Positions 33,682 to 45,710 are shown, counted from the stretch's first letter. The stretch: 64,000 nucleotides of DNA from Epichloe hybrida (GCA_019022495.1 JAFEKR010000011.1:1302001-1366000), one strand, 5' to 3'. Notes: a model not told the origin generated them from the letters alone. A program made the numbers and translations.

Positions 33682-35433
33682 CTAGGACACTTGTTGATTC
33701 ACAAGGGGCGTTTCCCCATCACTTTCCCGTCTTTGACTTGCAAGTGCATCATGCACCTGTTGTAGACTGGGCCTGTTGTAAAAGTTCTCGTTCCAAGTCC
33801 CCGACTCCATGGCTGCAGCCCTTTCTTGAAGCCAATTGACCGAGTTTTCAATCTCCCTTGCCCACCAATCGCTTGCCGTCTTTTGCACCTGCTCAGCAGT
33901 GGATGCTTCTGTCCTCTCCAGCTCGCGCATGACCAGCTTCTTCTGCTTCCTGACGATGAGCCTGCTCAGACCCATTTGTCTTCCCCGAGTACAAGCATCG
34001 ATCAACTGCCTCATGGGCTCGGGCGTAATGGTGTAACCCGGAAAGTCCACCTGCGGCTCCCACGGGTACGACAACCACACAGCAGCTCGCTGAGGCGCAC
34101 TGGTGGCTTCAAAGATGCACCAGAGCACTCTTCCCAGCATGTAGACCTCACAAGCTTCCTGTTCGGTGCGCGTCAGGCAAGACCACGGCACGTTGTAGCC
34201 CTTTGACGGCCACGTGTATTCTTCCCCTTGACCCATCTCCTCCCATCCGGGCAGCATTGCCGAAAGGATGCCGGCGTACTTGCTTCGAACGCATGCGTCT
34301 ATTTCGTCGTCAATCGCCAGCAGCCGGATATACTCAATGGCGTTGACTTCAGGAGCTGCAAACTCGCACCAAACCCCACGTTGCTCGAAGTCGACCATGA
34401 CGGCGTCACGAGACCCGGACAAGACGATATTGTCCAATCTCAGATCCGGATAGAAGAAGTGTGCGACGTTGTGGAGATGCAGCAGCGCAGAGGCTAGCTG
34501 TAAGGACCATCTTGTCTTATCGGCAAGTGACACTTGGCCGTGTAACTGCAAGAATGGGACAAGGTCACGCAGACTTCCGTCTATGTGGAATTCCAGCGTA
34601 AACCCTATGACGGCCGTCTTGTTGCCAAAGCTGCATCTCTTGGTGACGAGATGAACTGGCCTGGATACGATGTTGGGATGCGGTGGCATCAAAAGCAGCT
34701 GTCTCAGTTCATGATAGAGGTATTTGGTGTAACTTGTCAAGCCCTTGAAAATCCATCTTTTCCCCTCAATCTCAACAAGACAGACGCTGTCGTGTAACTG
34801 TGACAAATACACTACATCATTGATGTCGACGGTCCGAGGCAGAGCAACACTGTCGCCCCACGACTTCTCCAAATATGCCACGGAAAGGAGCTGCCTCTCC
34901 AGATGATGCGTAGGCGCCACAGATATGCATGTGGCTGCAACATCCTTGGGCAGATTCTGGAACACAATTCGGGATCCAAATGGCAAGTTCTGGTATATCT
35001 GCTTGGGGTCATCATGGCCAGAGCTCCAGTGCTGCAGAATTCTCAAAATATGGTTTGTGATCCCAAGACGCGATATCTTGGCGCAATCTCTAGTGTAAAA
35101 CGTCACGTCGAGATCGAGGGCATCCCGGAGATCCGCTGACAGTGTTGCCGGCTCTGGGATGAAAACATCGACTCGGAACGGTGGCATCTTATCCACAAAC
35201 TGTGGTACAGCATAGAATTGTGTTCCAAAGGCTGTACAGCCATCTATACGCCACAGAGCATTTCTTGGAGGCGCGAGGGAGTTGATTCGGTTTCTCGGGT
35301 TTAAGCTTGACTCTTCCCAGTCTGCATGTGGTTGCCTTGCTGCTCCTGTTTCGGAGTCGGCACTTGGCCGATAGACCGAAAAAGCTGCTGTGGGATGTAT
35401 GACGTCGTGGATGGATTGTTGACTCAGCTCCAT
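33682..35433 (-). CDS. Protein-kinase-like domain protein, 583 aa
   Basis: An uninterrupted frame. The N-terminal 200 residues have no recognised domain (a region of PPFRVDVFIPEP and LDLDVTFYTRD). Residues about 205-365 resemble a protein kinase. A VAIK-like lysine is Lys230 in RWIFKGL, a possible helix-C Glu is near 242, and the catalytic loop is FFYPDLRLDNIVL (Asp330, Arg332, Asn335). The metal-binding motif is DFEQRG (Asp348). So the catalytic Asp, Asn and metal Asp are kept, but HRD reads YPD, the usual loop Lys is Arg and DFG reads DFE. The C-terminal part is helical and charged. It may be an atypical fungal kinase or a pseudokinase. Substrate and role are unknown. Confidence 0.75.
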   Translation of the reverse strand: MELSQQSIHDVIHPTAAFSVYRPSADSETGAARQPHADWEESSLNPRNRINSLAPPRNALWRIDGCTAFGTQFYAVPQFVDKMPPFRVDVFIPEPATLSADLRDALDLDVTFYTRDCAKISRLGITNHILRILQHWSSGHDDPKQIYQNLPFGSRIVFQNLPKDVAATCISVAPTHHLERQLLSVAYLEKSWGDSVALPRTVDINDVVYLSQLHDSVCLVEIEGKRWIFKGLTSYTKYLYHELRQLLLMPPHPNIVSRPVHLVTKRCSFGNKTAVIGFTLEFHIDGSLRDLVPFLQLHGQVSLADKTRWSLQLASALLHLHNVAHFFYPDLRLDNIVLSGSRDAVMVDFEQRGVWCEFAAPEVNAIEYIRLLAIDDEIDACVRSKYAGILSAMLPGWEEMGQGEEYTWPSKGYNVPWSCLTRTEQEACEVYMLGRVLWCIFEATSAPQRAAVWLSYPWEPQVDFPGYTITPEPMRQLIDACTRGRQMGLSRLIVRKQKKLVMRELERTEASTAEQVQKTASDWWAREIENSVNWLQERAAAMESGTWNENFYNRPSLQQVHDALASQRRESDGETPLVNQQVS

Positions 35434-37755
35434 GGTGGTTGTGCCTCTCGAAAGGGTCTCGAATAACCGTCTGGCTAAGTGTTAAAGGCGCTGCGTTGGC
35501 GAGAGGAGGAGAAAGAAAGAAACAAAGGAGAAAAGCCGGGGGTGTGTGAACAATCAAAGGGGGACAAACTTCTGTCTTTGCAAGAAAACAATCTACTTTG
35601 CGGCTTTGCGCTTAAGCAGTGTGTGTCTGGCGCAGGCTATGACGTTGGGAATATTCTTGGATCTCGATGAGATGGAAGCTTTCGTCGCGTCGTCCTCCTG
35701 ATGAAAGGGTTCAACTTCAACGTGTTGGCAAAACCAGAAGAAACTCGAATCAACCCTGCCACGGATGCCTCGATCGGCTTTTATTGGGAAAAGCGTGGAG
35801 GAGACGCTGCCCGCTCCTGACACGTTGCACAAGAGGCGGCACAGAGAGAAAGACTTTGAGTGCCAGCTGCAAGACGTCTGACGGGGCGGCAAAGTACCCT
35901 CCCTCCCACACTGCCTTGATTCGACAGGCCGGCCTCTTTGATCACATGATTGGGGCCTCCGTCGTCCAAGGCCGTGAAGCCCAGATTCTGATAGAATTAG
36001 AAGGAGACAGCTTCGTGTTGTGCAGTTTGCCGCGTCCCGCAGGCGCCCGGAGGATGGCCGGCCATACGAACAAGAAGAAGCAGGCTGCTGGAGCTCATGG
36101 CATTTCCGCCCATCTAGCTTCTGTGACAAGCGTTTCCGTCCCTCTCTTCTCTCTCGTTGTCTTGTCTGGGAAGGCCCCGATGGGCAACTCGGAAACCCCA
36201 GACTACGGGACTCAGTCATGTAGGTCTTGACCAGGAGTCCGATGATCTGATTGATCATATCGTGCGTATAAACTCACAAAATATCGCCTTTTCCCATGGT
36301 TAAACCCAAACTATGGCCCCCATGTGAATGAAATAGGAACTTACGTGTCACCCTACCGGCATACTCAGACCATGTTCAAAGGTATAATTGCTCCTTCTGC
36401 CCGGCACAATACATGATTCGATCAAGCGTCGGTGGAACAAGCTGAACGGCGGCTAAATCACTGGTTATTCCTTTAGTTTATACAAGATGCGAGGCATGCG
36501 CAAATGAAAATGACGAAATAATTCCTAATTCATGTTCTACAGGGTCGAAGAGGAAATAAACGTTAAATCAAGACCCGAAAAGGAGTCACGTTTGACCCCA
36601 GATTCAGTATGTGGATGCTAAGATCGTATGCCACTAATGAGAAAGCTGTCTACCTACCTACTTACGTAGATGGAAGAGTGGACTAGTGGGGTCACTTCTT
36701 CAGAGAGAAATCTGCCTAGTTCTTCAAAACGAGGAAGAACAGCAAAAGAGAGTACAAAAGGATTCCCAGATACCAAGTTTCCGCCCCAAGTCAAGGACAA
36801 CAGCCAGCACATCTGAAGACTATCCGGACACTAAAGCGGGCAAGCTGGACTCGGCAGGGAAACAGGCAAACGTGACAAGGGGAATAAAGACCGATCATGG
36901 GAAAGGGCCCTCGATGAAATGAGTGCCACCTCAAGTTGTGTCCTGGAACCAATAGTTTTGGCCAGACATCTAAGTTCTGGTGACACAGCCTGGGCTTGTG
37001 CCGTGCCCCATTGCTGCTTACGAGTACCTTTAAAACACTGTTCGAGTACCATTGCCACCCAAGATACTTCAGAAAGAGGGCAAGCCAACTCAAGGGAGAT
37101 GAGTCGTCGTTTGTGATGACGACAGGGTCGAGCGATAGGCCATGGCGGACCACGCCACAACTGCTTGCTGGAACTAATTGGAACAGGCATCGCGGTGGAA
37201 GGAGCAAAGCGGACATGTAATGAACACAATAGCGTCCTCACCGATACCGGGCTCACGAGAAACAATAGGTTGAGTTGATCTCAGCAGCCGACGAGGTCCC
37301 TGCTCAAGGCATCTCTCACCGGTTCTTGCCTCACCGTTTTAGCATACAAGATACGATCAAGGATCATGTTGGCTAAAATGCACAATCGAACAATGGAGAA
37401 TGTGATCTTCAGCTGTCGATAACGGAAAAGCTGCACAGTCTCATATAGACTTGAAGACCTGGACAAGAGCTTTGCTCGCCGTGTCCTGCCTGCAGCCTCG
37501 GCATCACACCCTGAAAATGAGCGACCTGTAAGCTGGAGGGAGTGGTTCGTGGAACGCTTTAGCGTGAGAAGTCATGCCGGCGACCATGGCTGCACGGCTG
37601 CGTTGAAAGAGTCGAACTGATCAGAGACCGATGTACGAAGGATTGATTTTGACATGTCGAGGTACAGAGACGTGTGCAGACAGATGTGCAGACAGATGTG
37701 GCTAGACTGGCGGACAACAGGTCAAGCACAAGGGGCACCCAGCAGCGACTTTGGG

Positions 37756-37795
37756 TCATCAGGATCATCAGGGTCGTCAGGATCATCAGGATCAC
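37756..37795. repeat. 9-base tandem repeat (TCATCAGGA type), 4.5 copies
   Basis: Copies of TCATCAGGA with single substitutions in the third copy. The chance plus-strand frame reads Gly-Ser-Ser repeats, but no surrounding frame looks real. Confidence 0.85.
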
Positions 37796-38725
37796 CAGCG
37801 TCGCGTGTTATCGTGCTGGGATGTGAATCATGTGATAGACTGATCAAGACCAATGGGGCGGCCACGAGGGCCACGAGGCAGGAGTCGCCAGAAAAAAAAA
37901 CTCTCTTGCCCGTTTTCAACTTTTCTGTCTCCCGTCCCCGCTTCCCGCTTGCGCTTGCGGCTAATATGTAAGGTTATTATTAGTCAGGGACTCGGGTTAC
38001 ATAAGTCCGATTGCTTTGGGTCCACCGTGGCTTCCCCATCGAACTCAATTGAACCTCATTTCAAAAAGCACAGACTTTCTTTACATATGGCCCTTCGTCA
38101 ATGCCTCCATGTCTCGTCTCGTTTCTAGCCCGATTCTATGCAGACCATTGCACGCACTTGCGTCCGTCTTCATAAAGCCGGCCCCGAGAAGAAACCCCGT
38201 CATTCGAAAGCCTTCGCTTGCGTGGAGAATGAATGCCGCACTACGGACTACGGATGATGCCATCACACATCGGAGGCTACATGGTCAAAGCAGCAGGCAT
38301 ACCAGTGTGCCAACACATTTGTACATAATGTTACCGACGAATTCAGCTTCGACCAAGTGCTCACGATTGGTGCTGCGGGAGCTGGGAACGCCACCGGAGG
38401 AGTGGAAGAATGGATGAATGGACAATACAACACATACGACGGCGCTGGTGGGTGCAGTGACACGAGACGAGAAGTCTTTCGCAGGGCAGGCAGCAGGATG
38501 AATGATCCCTGCTCCCTGGCCGGCGGGCGTCTGTCTCTCGCAGGAGCCCGGCTGTTGGATCTGACACCACATTGGCATTGGCTCTCACCTTCTCACCGGT
38601 CCCCGCACCTCACAGGGCGGCAAAGGGTCTTTGTGTCTTTGTCTCGCACCATCACGTCACATGTCACGTCACGCACTCGCTTACGGAACAGACAGACGCC
38701 TCACTGCTGCCCCAGTCGGGGCCCC

Positions 38726-38780
38726 CAGTCGATGCTCCAGTCGATGCTCCAGTCGATGCCCCAGTCGATGCCCCAGTCGA
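38726..38780. repeat. 12-base tandem repeat CAGTCGATGCYC, 4.5 copies
   Basis: Two copies ending in CTC, then two ending in CCC, then a partial copy. The ordered pair of variants suggests stepwise duplication. Located in the gene desert. Confidence 0.9.
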
Positions 38781-39962
38781 TCATCGGCCTGCAAATGGAA
38801 GAGTTTCCGGCGTCTTCCAAATACTTGCCATTTGGAAAAAGGCGCGCACCGTGTCTTGCTCCGTCGCCGTGGCTTTTCGCGCACTGGACTGGCTGAATGA
38901 ATATCACGCACCTCTGGACTTCCTTCGAATCACAAGCCAGAGCAGTGTGCGCCAATGCCTGATTTCGGTCATTGAAGTTGCTACATGGTCACCACTGTCA
39001 CACCAACACGTGAACTCATGTGTGGGATAAACACCATATATCTCCGAAAACACAGGCAATACGGACTACGATACGACAATTACTAAGTGGAATAAGATGG
39101 CTGGGCCTCGTACCAAGCAAGACCCATCCATCCCCTGCGGCCCTGCGGACCCAAAGCTGACAATGAATCAGGAATCGATGGCAGGCCGTGAATCATGTGC
39201 GTCAATTAAAAGTGTGTCTCGATACCCAAAGCCTCAAGTATTCGCAGACACTATTATTAGTACTGTCTTTTAGTTTGTCGCCAGGCACACCAACAGACAA
39301 TGTTCTACGGATCCGTAATGTCTCTCTAACCCTGCAGTTTTCGTTTAAAGATAAATGCGCACACGCTCAACAAGAAATTGCCTACGAATAGAGAATGAGT
39401 GAAACTGAGCAATTGAGCAGCGTCAGACGGCCGGGACCGACATGGCATTCTCAAAAAGCCACGGCGCAATTCGACCAGACAGGCAGGCTGGCGGGCAACA
39501 ACAACAAGTCGTCTTGTGGTGTGACGGGTGGAAGAATAGCTACATGGCCACACCGATTCATCCCAAACCAAACAAGTCCTTGGGTCCGCTCCGATCGGGC
39601 AGCCCACGTCATTACGTCTTTGTTCACTTTCGAACGAGCCAAGGTTGCAACGTCTTACTCGGTGCTAGCCAAGAGACATGACCCCCGGCCTAGGCCTCGC
39701 GCGGTACCCCTCAGTCTGCTCAAATACAATCCATCACGGTGCCATGACCTTGCCCTCCTCACCGAGTCATCTCTTTTTTCTCCAGACCTCGACCATCGTC
39801 GCCATAATTCCTGCTAGGGCATCGCGACCGTCTCGTTGCCCATGCACATCGGCAGCACGCCTCACGTATTGGTCCGCGTTATCCGCCATCCTTGTTCGGT
39901 GACGGACGGGCACATCGAGTCACAAGAGAGAGCAACAACAACAGCAAGAGCAAGCACCAACC

Positions 39963-40018
39963 AAGCACCAAGCACCAAGCACCAAGCACCAAGCACCAAG
40001 CACCAAGCACCAAGCACC
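39963..40018. repeat. 7-base tandem repeat AGCACCA, about 8 copies
   Basis: Near-perfect AAGCACC/AGCACCA units, flanked by degenerate copies on both sides (from about 39950 to 40060). Located about 650 bases upstream of the first possible start of the Zn2Cys6 gene. Confidence 0.9.
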
Positions 40019-40689
40019 AGACACCAGGCACCGCCAAGCACCACAGCACCAAAGCACCACGAACCCACGAACCAGCACCACAGAGGTCAACATCTTTTTA
40101 CTTGCACCAGACCCCTTCTCTGTCCGTCCACGGGGCTACTGACGCGCGACACACCACTCGTTCAGCCCGTCCACTGCGAACCGACATCGACCTCCTCATC
40201 CAAACCGGGTTCCATCGCTAACCAACTACTCACTTACAGCACATCCCCCCACCACCCCCCCCCGGCCGCCTTCTTGCCCTATCCCCCCCCCCATTCACGG
40301 AGTTGACTCCACCGGATCTGAATTGCTTGACCTCCTCACCTGGACTCCGTGCAAGCCTTCCTTGCCCGCCCTACTACGGAGTACACCCACTGCGGATGCA
40401 CAGTTTGATACCGGTTGTTACTGCTACTGCTAATGATACCCATTCTCAATCACGGTGGAGACGTTAGCGAGCTCATCAATACCCCCTCCCCGAGTGAGTG
40501 CTTTGCAGCACAACCCTTGATCAGCTCGCAAGGTTTTGCGGTCTCGCCGCGCCGCCTTGTCATTGCTTGTCTCTTGAGCAAAGACGATACCTCGCTTTCC
40601 ACATGCTAGTACTTTGAGTCTTAGCTCAGTCTTGCACAACTGCTATACTAGTCTTGTCCAACACGCCCCGTTTTCGCGCAACAGCCATC

Positions 40690-43600
40690 ATGGTGAGAAA
40701 TTCCCCGTCCTAGCTATGATCGCTCTCGTGGAAGCCCGCATGGATATATCAACAGCCTCCCTCCCCCTCTCCCATTCTGCTGCTGTACACTCACTGCTTT
40801 GTGTCGATGTCGCGACGAAAGTTGATATCCTCACTCTTGTCATCTCTCTCAATCTCCTATCACGCCCCTTTTCTATCAGTCAATGAATCACAGCAATAAA
40901 AATATTCATCTTGGTGAATCTTGTCACATTGGTTGTGGCCCTTCAGAAATCGCCTCGCGCCTGCCTCACGTTGTTTCCTACGCAAGTAAGCATCTCACTA
41001 ACCTGGGCAAACAAAGGAACTTACACGGTCCTTCATCCATAAGCGACCTCAGCCCTATGCTGGCTTTGAGGCATCACCTCTTCCACAACCTTCATCCCCC
41101 ATTTTCCCGGAAGAGGCTTTTGAACAGCTCCCATTTGAGTTTCAACCTTCCATTGACCACGACTTCTTGTCATATGGCCAGACATCGAGTTTTGAAGACT
41201 ATTATAGTTCACAACCGGAACACACACCAGCTAAACGACGGAAGCTTGAAAACAATTGTGGCGCCATGCCTCAGAGATTTTATGATGTACCGCACCAGAG
41301 CAGCACCGAAAAAAGTGCGGGCTTCATTCCGTATGAGAACAGCGGCAATGGGCAACAGTTTCTAGTGCCTAGATGGGCAGAGCCTGTCATCCCACACGCC
41401 CAGAGCTTGGCCCAGTTTCCTCGACGAGTGGCCGAAATGATGTGTGGTGGCTGCGGTATTCATGCAGATCAAACAGATGGTACGATTGTTCTGTTCCTTT
41501 ATACTTACTGTCTCCTTTCCCCTTCCTTTTCTTTCTTTTCTCTGGGCTGTCCGCGAATCAGTGATTACTAACGGTGGGTTTCAAGCTTATCGCGCAATGC
41601 CCGAAGCGCAGATTCAGGCCTATGAGTCAAATCAACCATATTACGCTGAGAAGCAGTTAGCTATGGAGCCTTCCGTCGTTCAGGAGACAATGGCATTCAC
41701 GTTAGTCGACACGGGACTTGCGTTGTACGAGGCGCCATTCACACAAATGACACCGTCTCTTTCGACATCTGGAACGGGTCCAAATAGACTACGGTATCGG
41801 CAATCTTGGCAATATAAGCACAGTCGTGCCCTCTACCAACCACAGAGTGGGAGTCAACAGTATTCCCTCAGGAGAATCGAGAATGTTAATGACAGCTGGG
41901 GTTCTGATAGAGGCAGTTCCTCAGCAATCCTGGACGAATGCCGCCACCCATTTCCAGCAATCGAATTTTGACATTCTGCTCCCAAATCAACGGGGCGGAA
42001 AACGTGGCCCATTTCGAGACCCTACCCTTCGAGAGCAGACAGCCCAAACACGGAAGATTGGATCGTGCATTCGATGCAGAATGCAGAGAATACGTGTGAG
42101 TAGTATTCCGGGGGGTATTCCTTTTGTGTGACCCTTTCTTTCTTGCGTGACGCAGAAGGCGAAATATTCTACATGTGATTGACTCAACGCTAACCAACTC
42201 ACCAACTCAGTGTGAACACAATTCAAATGAACCCGGTGGAGCATGTCTCACTTGCAAAAAGGTTTCCAACACCAAAGCAGGAAGGTTCCCTTGCTTGAGG
42301 TACAAGATTACAGATATCCAGCTTTTTAAGCCGGGACAGGTCCCAGGATACGAATGGACACGGCGGTGGACCAACAACATATCTGATCCAATACAGAAGT
42401 GGGCGTCGTCCGACGTCAAATTTATCCGCGTCTCGACTGGCTATTCGAAGAAATGCATCGAGCTGCAGGTCCGCGAATTCGTCCCTCAGGACGGCGATAA
42501 ATTGGAACGCACATGGGTTCATCAGGGAACGAGAAAGTCCGTTCCTGTTCCTCCCTATGCCCTAATGGATCTTGAAGATGGCAAGTCGGCGTATTTGAAG
42601 CATATTTCGGATGCAATGGGTGACACGCTTCAACATATAGCCGAACGCTCGAGCGGTCTGCTGAGGAAAACATATGTTCAAGCTTTCCGAATGTATCGAG
42701 ATACTACGATTCCCGAAGATTGGAAGCAACTTTTCGATTGGACGTTTCGATTGTGGACGGCTATACGGCTTTCGACAACGTCAGATTTTATCGTGGGCGA
42801 GGAGAAGCTAGGGATGTCGTACAATATTCTGGACACTACTAATCCCAACCACGGAAAAATACCAGTTCCACCGGTCCTCGGCGCACAACTGGACGTTGTC
42901 ATGATCCACCATATCCAAACAAGACTCAGACGCGAGCTGTTGGACAAGCTGCAGAAAATGGTTCTAAAGAATAAGCAGAGTACTTGGTTTGTGACTTACC
43001 TGGTCACCTTCATGCTACTGCATAATGCGGCACTGATTACGGCCCACGATGCAGCATATGCCCGAAAACATGGAATTGGGGTAAGTCTTGATGAAACCAA
43101 AGAGAAGGAAACACGAAAAAAAAAAGAAGGAGAGGAGACGGGGAGTAAAAGAGAGGGAACTTGGCAGAAAGAAGAAAGGAAGAATGAGGAAGAAGGAAAG
43201 CAGGAAAGAAAGAAGAAGAAAAATACACAAGCCCACAGCCTTGACGGAAGCCATGATTGCATGTGACTTTGGAGTCGCTGGCGGCATGTTCTGCGGGCGA
43301 ACCTCGAATTTATCCTTTGCTGACCAAAGTCTGCTTTCAGCGTCGATTTGCGCGTGAGGATAAAGTGAGAGAATACCATCTCGGTAAGACCGGACGTTGA
43401 TTCCTTGTTCCTTTTTTGTCTTGTTTCAAAGAAGTACCCGTTTGTGGCTGATGACGGGACCCTTTTTTTTTTTTTTTTTTTTTTTTCTACTACAGGGGCA
43501 AACATTCTCCTCGCGCACTTTCACTACTGCAACAAGGGCTGGTACCCATTTTCGGACGAGTGCAAGGACCAGGATCTGCGGACGCTTGCAGATCTCAGTG

Positions 43601-43851
43601 ACGACAAAGTTCAATTTGTGCATGAGACGAGAAAATTCGCCAAGGAGCACGGTAAGTCCTACTCCGCACACCGCCGGCATCCTTCCTTGGGCGCCAAATA
43701 AATCAGATTGCTGGGGTGGGGGCTAACGCGCAGATGGTGCGATGCAGAGCGAGAATGGGCGCAGCTGCGAGAGCGCGGCGCTTGGGAAGAGGACTACTTC
43801 TTCGTGAGCCAGTTGTTCCAGGAGAACTGGCATCCCCGGTCCGAGGCTTGA
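40690..43851 (+). CDS. Zn(II)2Cys6 transcription factor with mid-protein zinc cluster; 5' structure uncertain
   Basis: Well-supported exons are 41562..(about 41800), (about 41860)..42095, 42211..43080, 43341..43383, 43496..43651 and 43748..43851; another ends at 41479. The zinc cluster is built across one intron: CIRCRMQRIR, then CEHN, GACLTCKK and a final Cys, giving the C-x2-C-x6-C / C-x2-C-x11-C pattern of fungal C6 regulators. It sits in the middle of the protein, not at the N terminus. Downstream is a long helical region (WTRRWTNNISDPIQKW; LTTSDFIVGEEKLG) ending in WEEDYFFVSQLFQENWHP. The 5' end is unresolved: an ATG directly followed by a GTGAGA donor at 40690 is one possibility. A frame change between 41790 and 41910 needs either an intron or a frameshift. 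Target genes unknown. Confidence 0.7.
43081..43340 (+). other. Purine-rich intron of the Zn2Cys6 gene
   Basis: A 260-base intron, long for this window, with a GTAAGT donor and a TTTCAG acceptor. Its first half is almost entirely A and G (43103-43225), giving a long charged chance frame. The following intron (43384-43495) has a tract of about 24 T just before its acceptor. Confidence 0.75.
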
Positions 43852-45007
43852 CTTGCTTCTCTATTGTATAGCCAAGCCGAGGCGGTGAGAGGGAGGGCAT
43901 CGACTGGACAGAGCCGAGAGGTGAGCACAATCTGTCCATCTGTTGCATGTTATACTTCATGCTGCTTTTTCACTTGACATGGCTTTGTTTCTGCATTGGT
44001 GGGTGGACACAAACCGTTGATTGATTAATCGAGTCCCGAAGACGGGGACTCTCTTCTTTTGGAGGTTTCGCCACGACGGAGCGAGCGGGCCTATGTCGCT
44101 TGCTTTCAGGTAGACATTGAACTGGCAGATACGGGCGGTCCTATGGCTTCGGAAGTTGCAATCAATGTAAAGCGAAGACACAATAATACTAGTACAGAGA
44201 GGCGGCAGCCTGCCGGGGATGAAATGAGCCAGAACTTGTTGGTAGCAATCCGAGCTGAGTTCTCAACTATGACCCAAGGGAATATCCTTCCTTCTCTTTT
44301 CCTTGCCGAGATGAACCTTTATCTTTCCTCTCCTCCCCCGTCCCCGGCTGACTCGATTTCACCGTCCGAACGGCTGCCCGCTCTTATTTCCCTGCCAATA
44401 TCTGATTCGCGTAATTCCCCCCTGTCATGTCCGGATGACGGATTTATTTCATTGTAAATGTAAAAGAATCCAAGGGGTGTAACATCGCACGTATCCCGAC
44501 ACACTGGAACTTGACGGATTCATGATCCCTGTTCTGTTCCGTGACTGTGCCCGATCTGAATCGGTCTGGACTGGACGGGGTTCGGTTCCCTTTTTCCTCC
44601 CCCTTTCCCGCAAACAAGTCAAGGGAGCGAGCCCCATGTTGTACATGGGGCTCATGCGCCAGGCCTCGGGTCAAGGCGCACAAATGAATCCGTGGTCGGT
44701 CTACTCCGAGCCACATCGGCTTTGACCACCGTCTGATGGCGGGAGATGGCGGGATAATGAGGGGCCAGGAAGCAAGCCGACGGATCTCGTCCCTCCCCCC
44801 TTTCGTTGGCTGTTTGTTGCAAAAGAGTAGATGATTTTCCATGTCGTGGCCCTTTCTTGTGCGAAGTGAGAGTGGGCTGGACCGAGGCGGACCGAGTTGT
44901 TGGGAAAACAAAAAGATTGAAAAGGAACCCGCCATCTTGGTTTGGGGCGGATGCACCGGATCCACAGCGGGCGCCGGCGCTAAAAGGTCATCGATCTCAG
45001 CACCACC

Positions 45008-45034
45008 TGCACCCGCACCCGCACCCGCACCCTG
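45008..45034. repeat. (GCACCC)n hexanucleotide repeat, about 4 copies
   Basis: CTGCACCCGCACCCGCACCC-type units in a non-coding stretch. The chance minus-strand frame reads alternating Gly-Ala. Confidence 0.85.
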
Positions 45035-45198
45035 CCCTGGTCTCGGGTTGATCAAACTTGGCGTCAACATTGTCCTGGCCTGCGTCTTCGAGAAGATGCA
45101 GCTTTCAGCTACGACGCCTCGGTTTAACCAACACATCTCCATGTTGCATCGCGACGAGTCGCAGATGTTGGCATGGTGGGTGTGGCTGAGGAAAGGCA

Positions 45199-45217
45199 CC
45201 TACCTACCTACCTACCT
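45199..45217. repeat. (CTAC)n tetranucleotide repeat, 4.5 copies
   Basis: Perfect CCTA/CTAC units directly before the CT-rich tract upstream of the dioxygenase gene. Confidence 0.85.
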
Positions 45218-45619
45218 GTGCACAAGCAAACGCACGCCTTTGTAGTTGCCACTCTCCTCTCCTCTTCTCCTCTCCTCCTTTCTCCTCTCCTCTCCTTGCC
45301 TCCACCAGGCCTGTTCAGCATTGGACTCGTAGTCTGTGCAGCTGGCGGCCAGACTCGGCGTGGCATCGTGAGCCACGGCGCGGCAAACAACCACGGGCTC
45401 GGCTCGCCCCCGGCAGTCACCCGTCTTCTGCACACATTCAGAAGCCATGTTGCCATCCGTCTGTCACCACCCGATGAGATCGGACTGCTCTTGCTACCCC
45501 GGGTATTCAAACCATGTTGAGCAAACATGGAGTGGTTGCGAGCTTGTCCAGGAGAAAAGAAATGGGAGACATTGTTGAAACATCCGGCGTGATTCTATAA
45601 TCGAGTATATATCAATATT

Positions 45620-45663
45620 TATATGTGTATGTGTGTATGTATGTATGTATGTATATACATGTG

Positions 45664-45697
<34 letters not shown>

Positions 45698-45710
45698 TAT
45701 CTCTCTTTAT
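45620..45710. repeat. TG/TA-rich microsatellite
   Basis: Starts as (TGTA)n/(GTAT)n, passes through GTATATACATG, and becomes a pure (TA)n run of about 26 bases, then (CA)n-like sequence. About 270-360 bases upstream of the dioxygenase start codon. Confidence 0.85.

Larger units (their letters stand above)
35434..40689. other. 5.2 kb gene desert with minisatellites
   Basis: The longest stretch without a recognisable gene. Short open frames occur on both strands, but none is protein-like. It carries three separate tandem repeats (listed) and three exact TACGGANTA copies (38242, 39060, 40375). C-rich runs near 40240-40290 lie in what is probably the leader or promoter of the Zn2Cys6 gene to the right. 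Its left end is the promoter of the kinase-like gene. Confidence 0.55.

Noticed and set aside
35593..36258. 221-codon minus-strand frame next to the kinase-like gene
   Set aside because: No recognisable motif. It lies in the kinase-like promoter and has an overlapping plus-strand frame of equal quality.
42996..43505. Minus-strand frames rich in Phe and Ser across the Zn2Cys6 introns
   Set aside because: They are translations of the purine-rich intron and the poly-T tract on the opposite strand.
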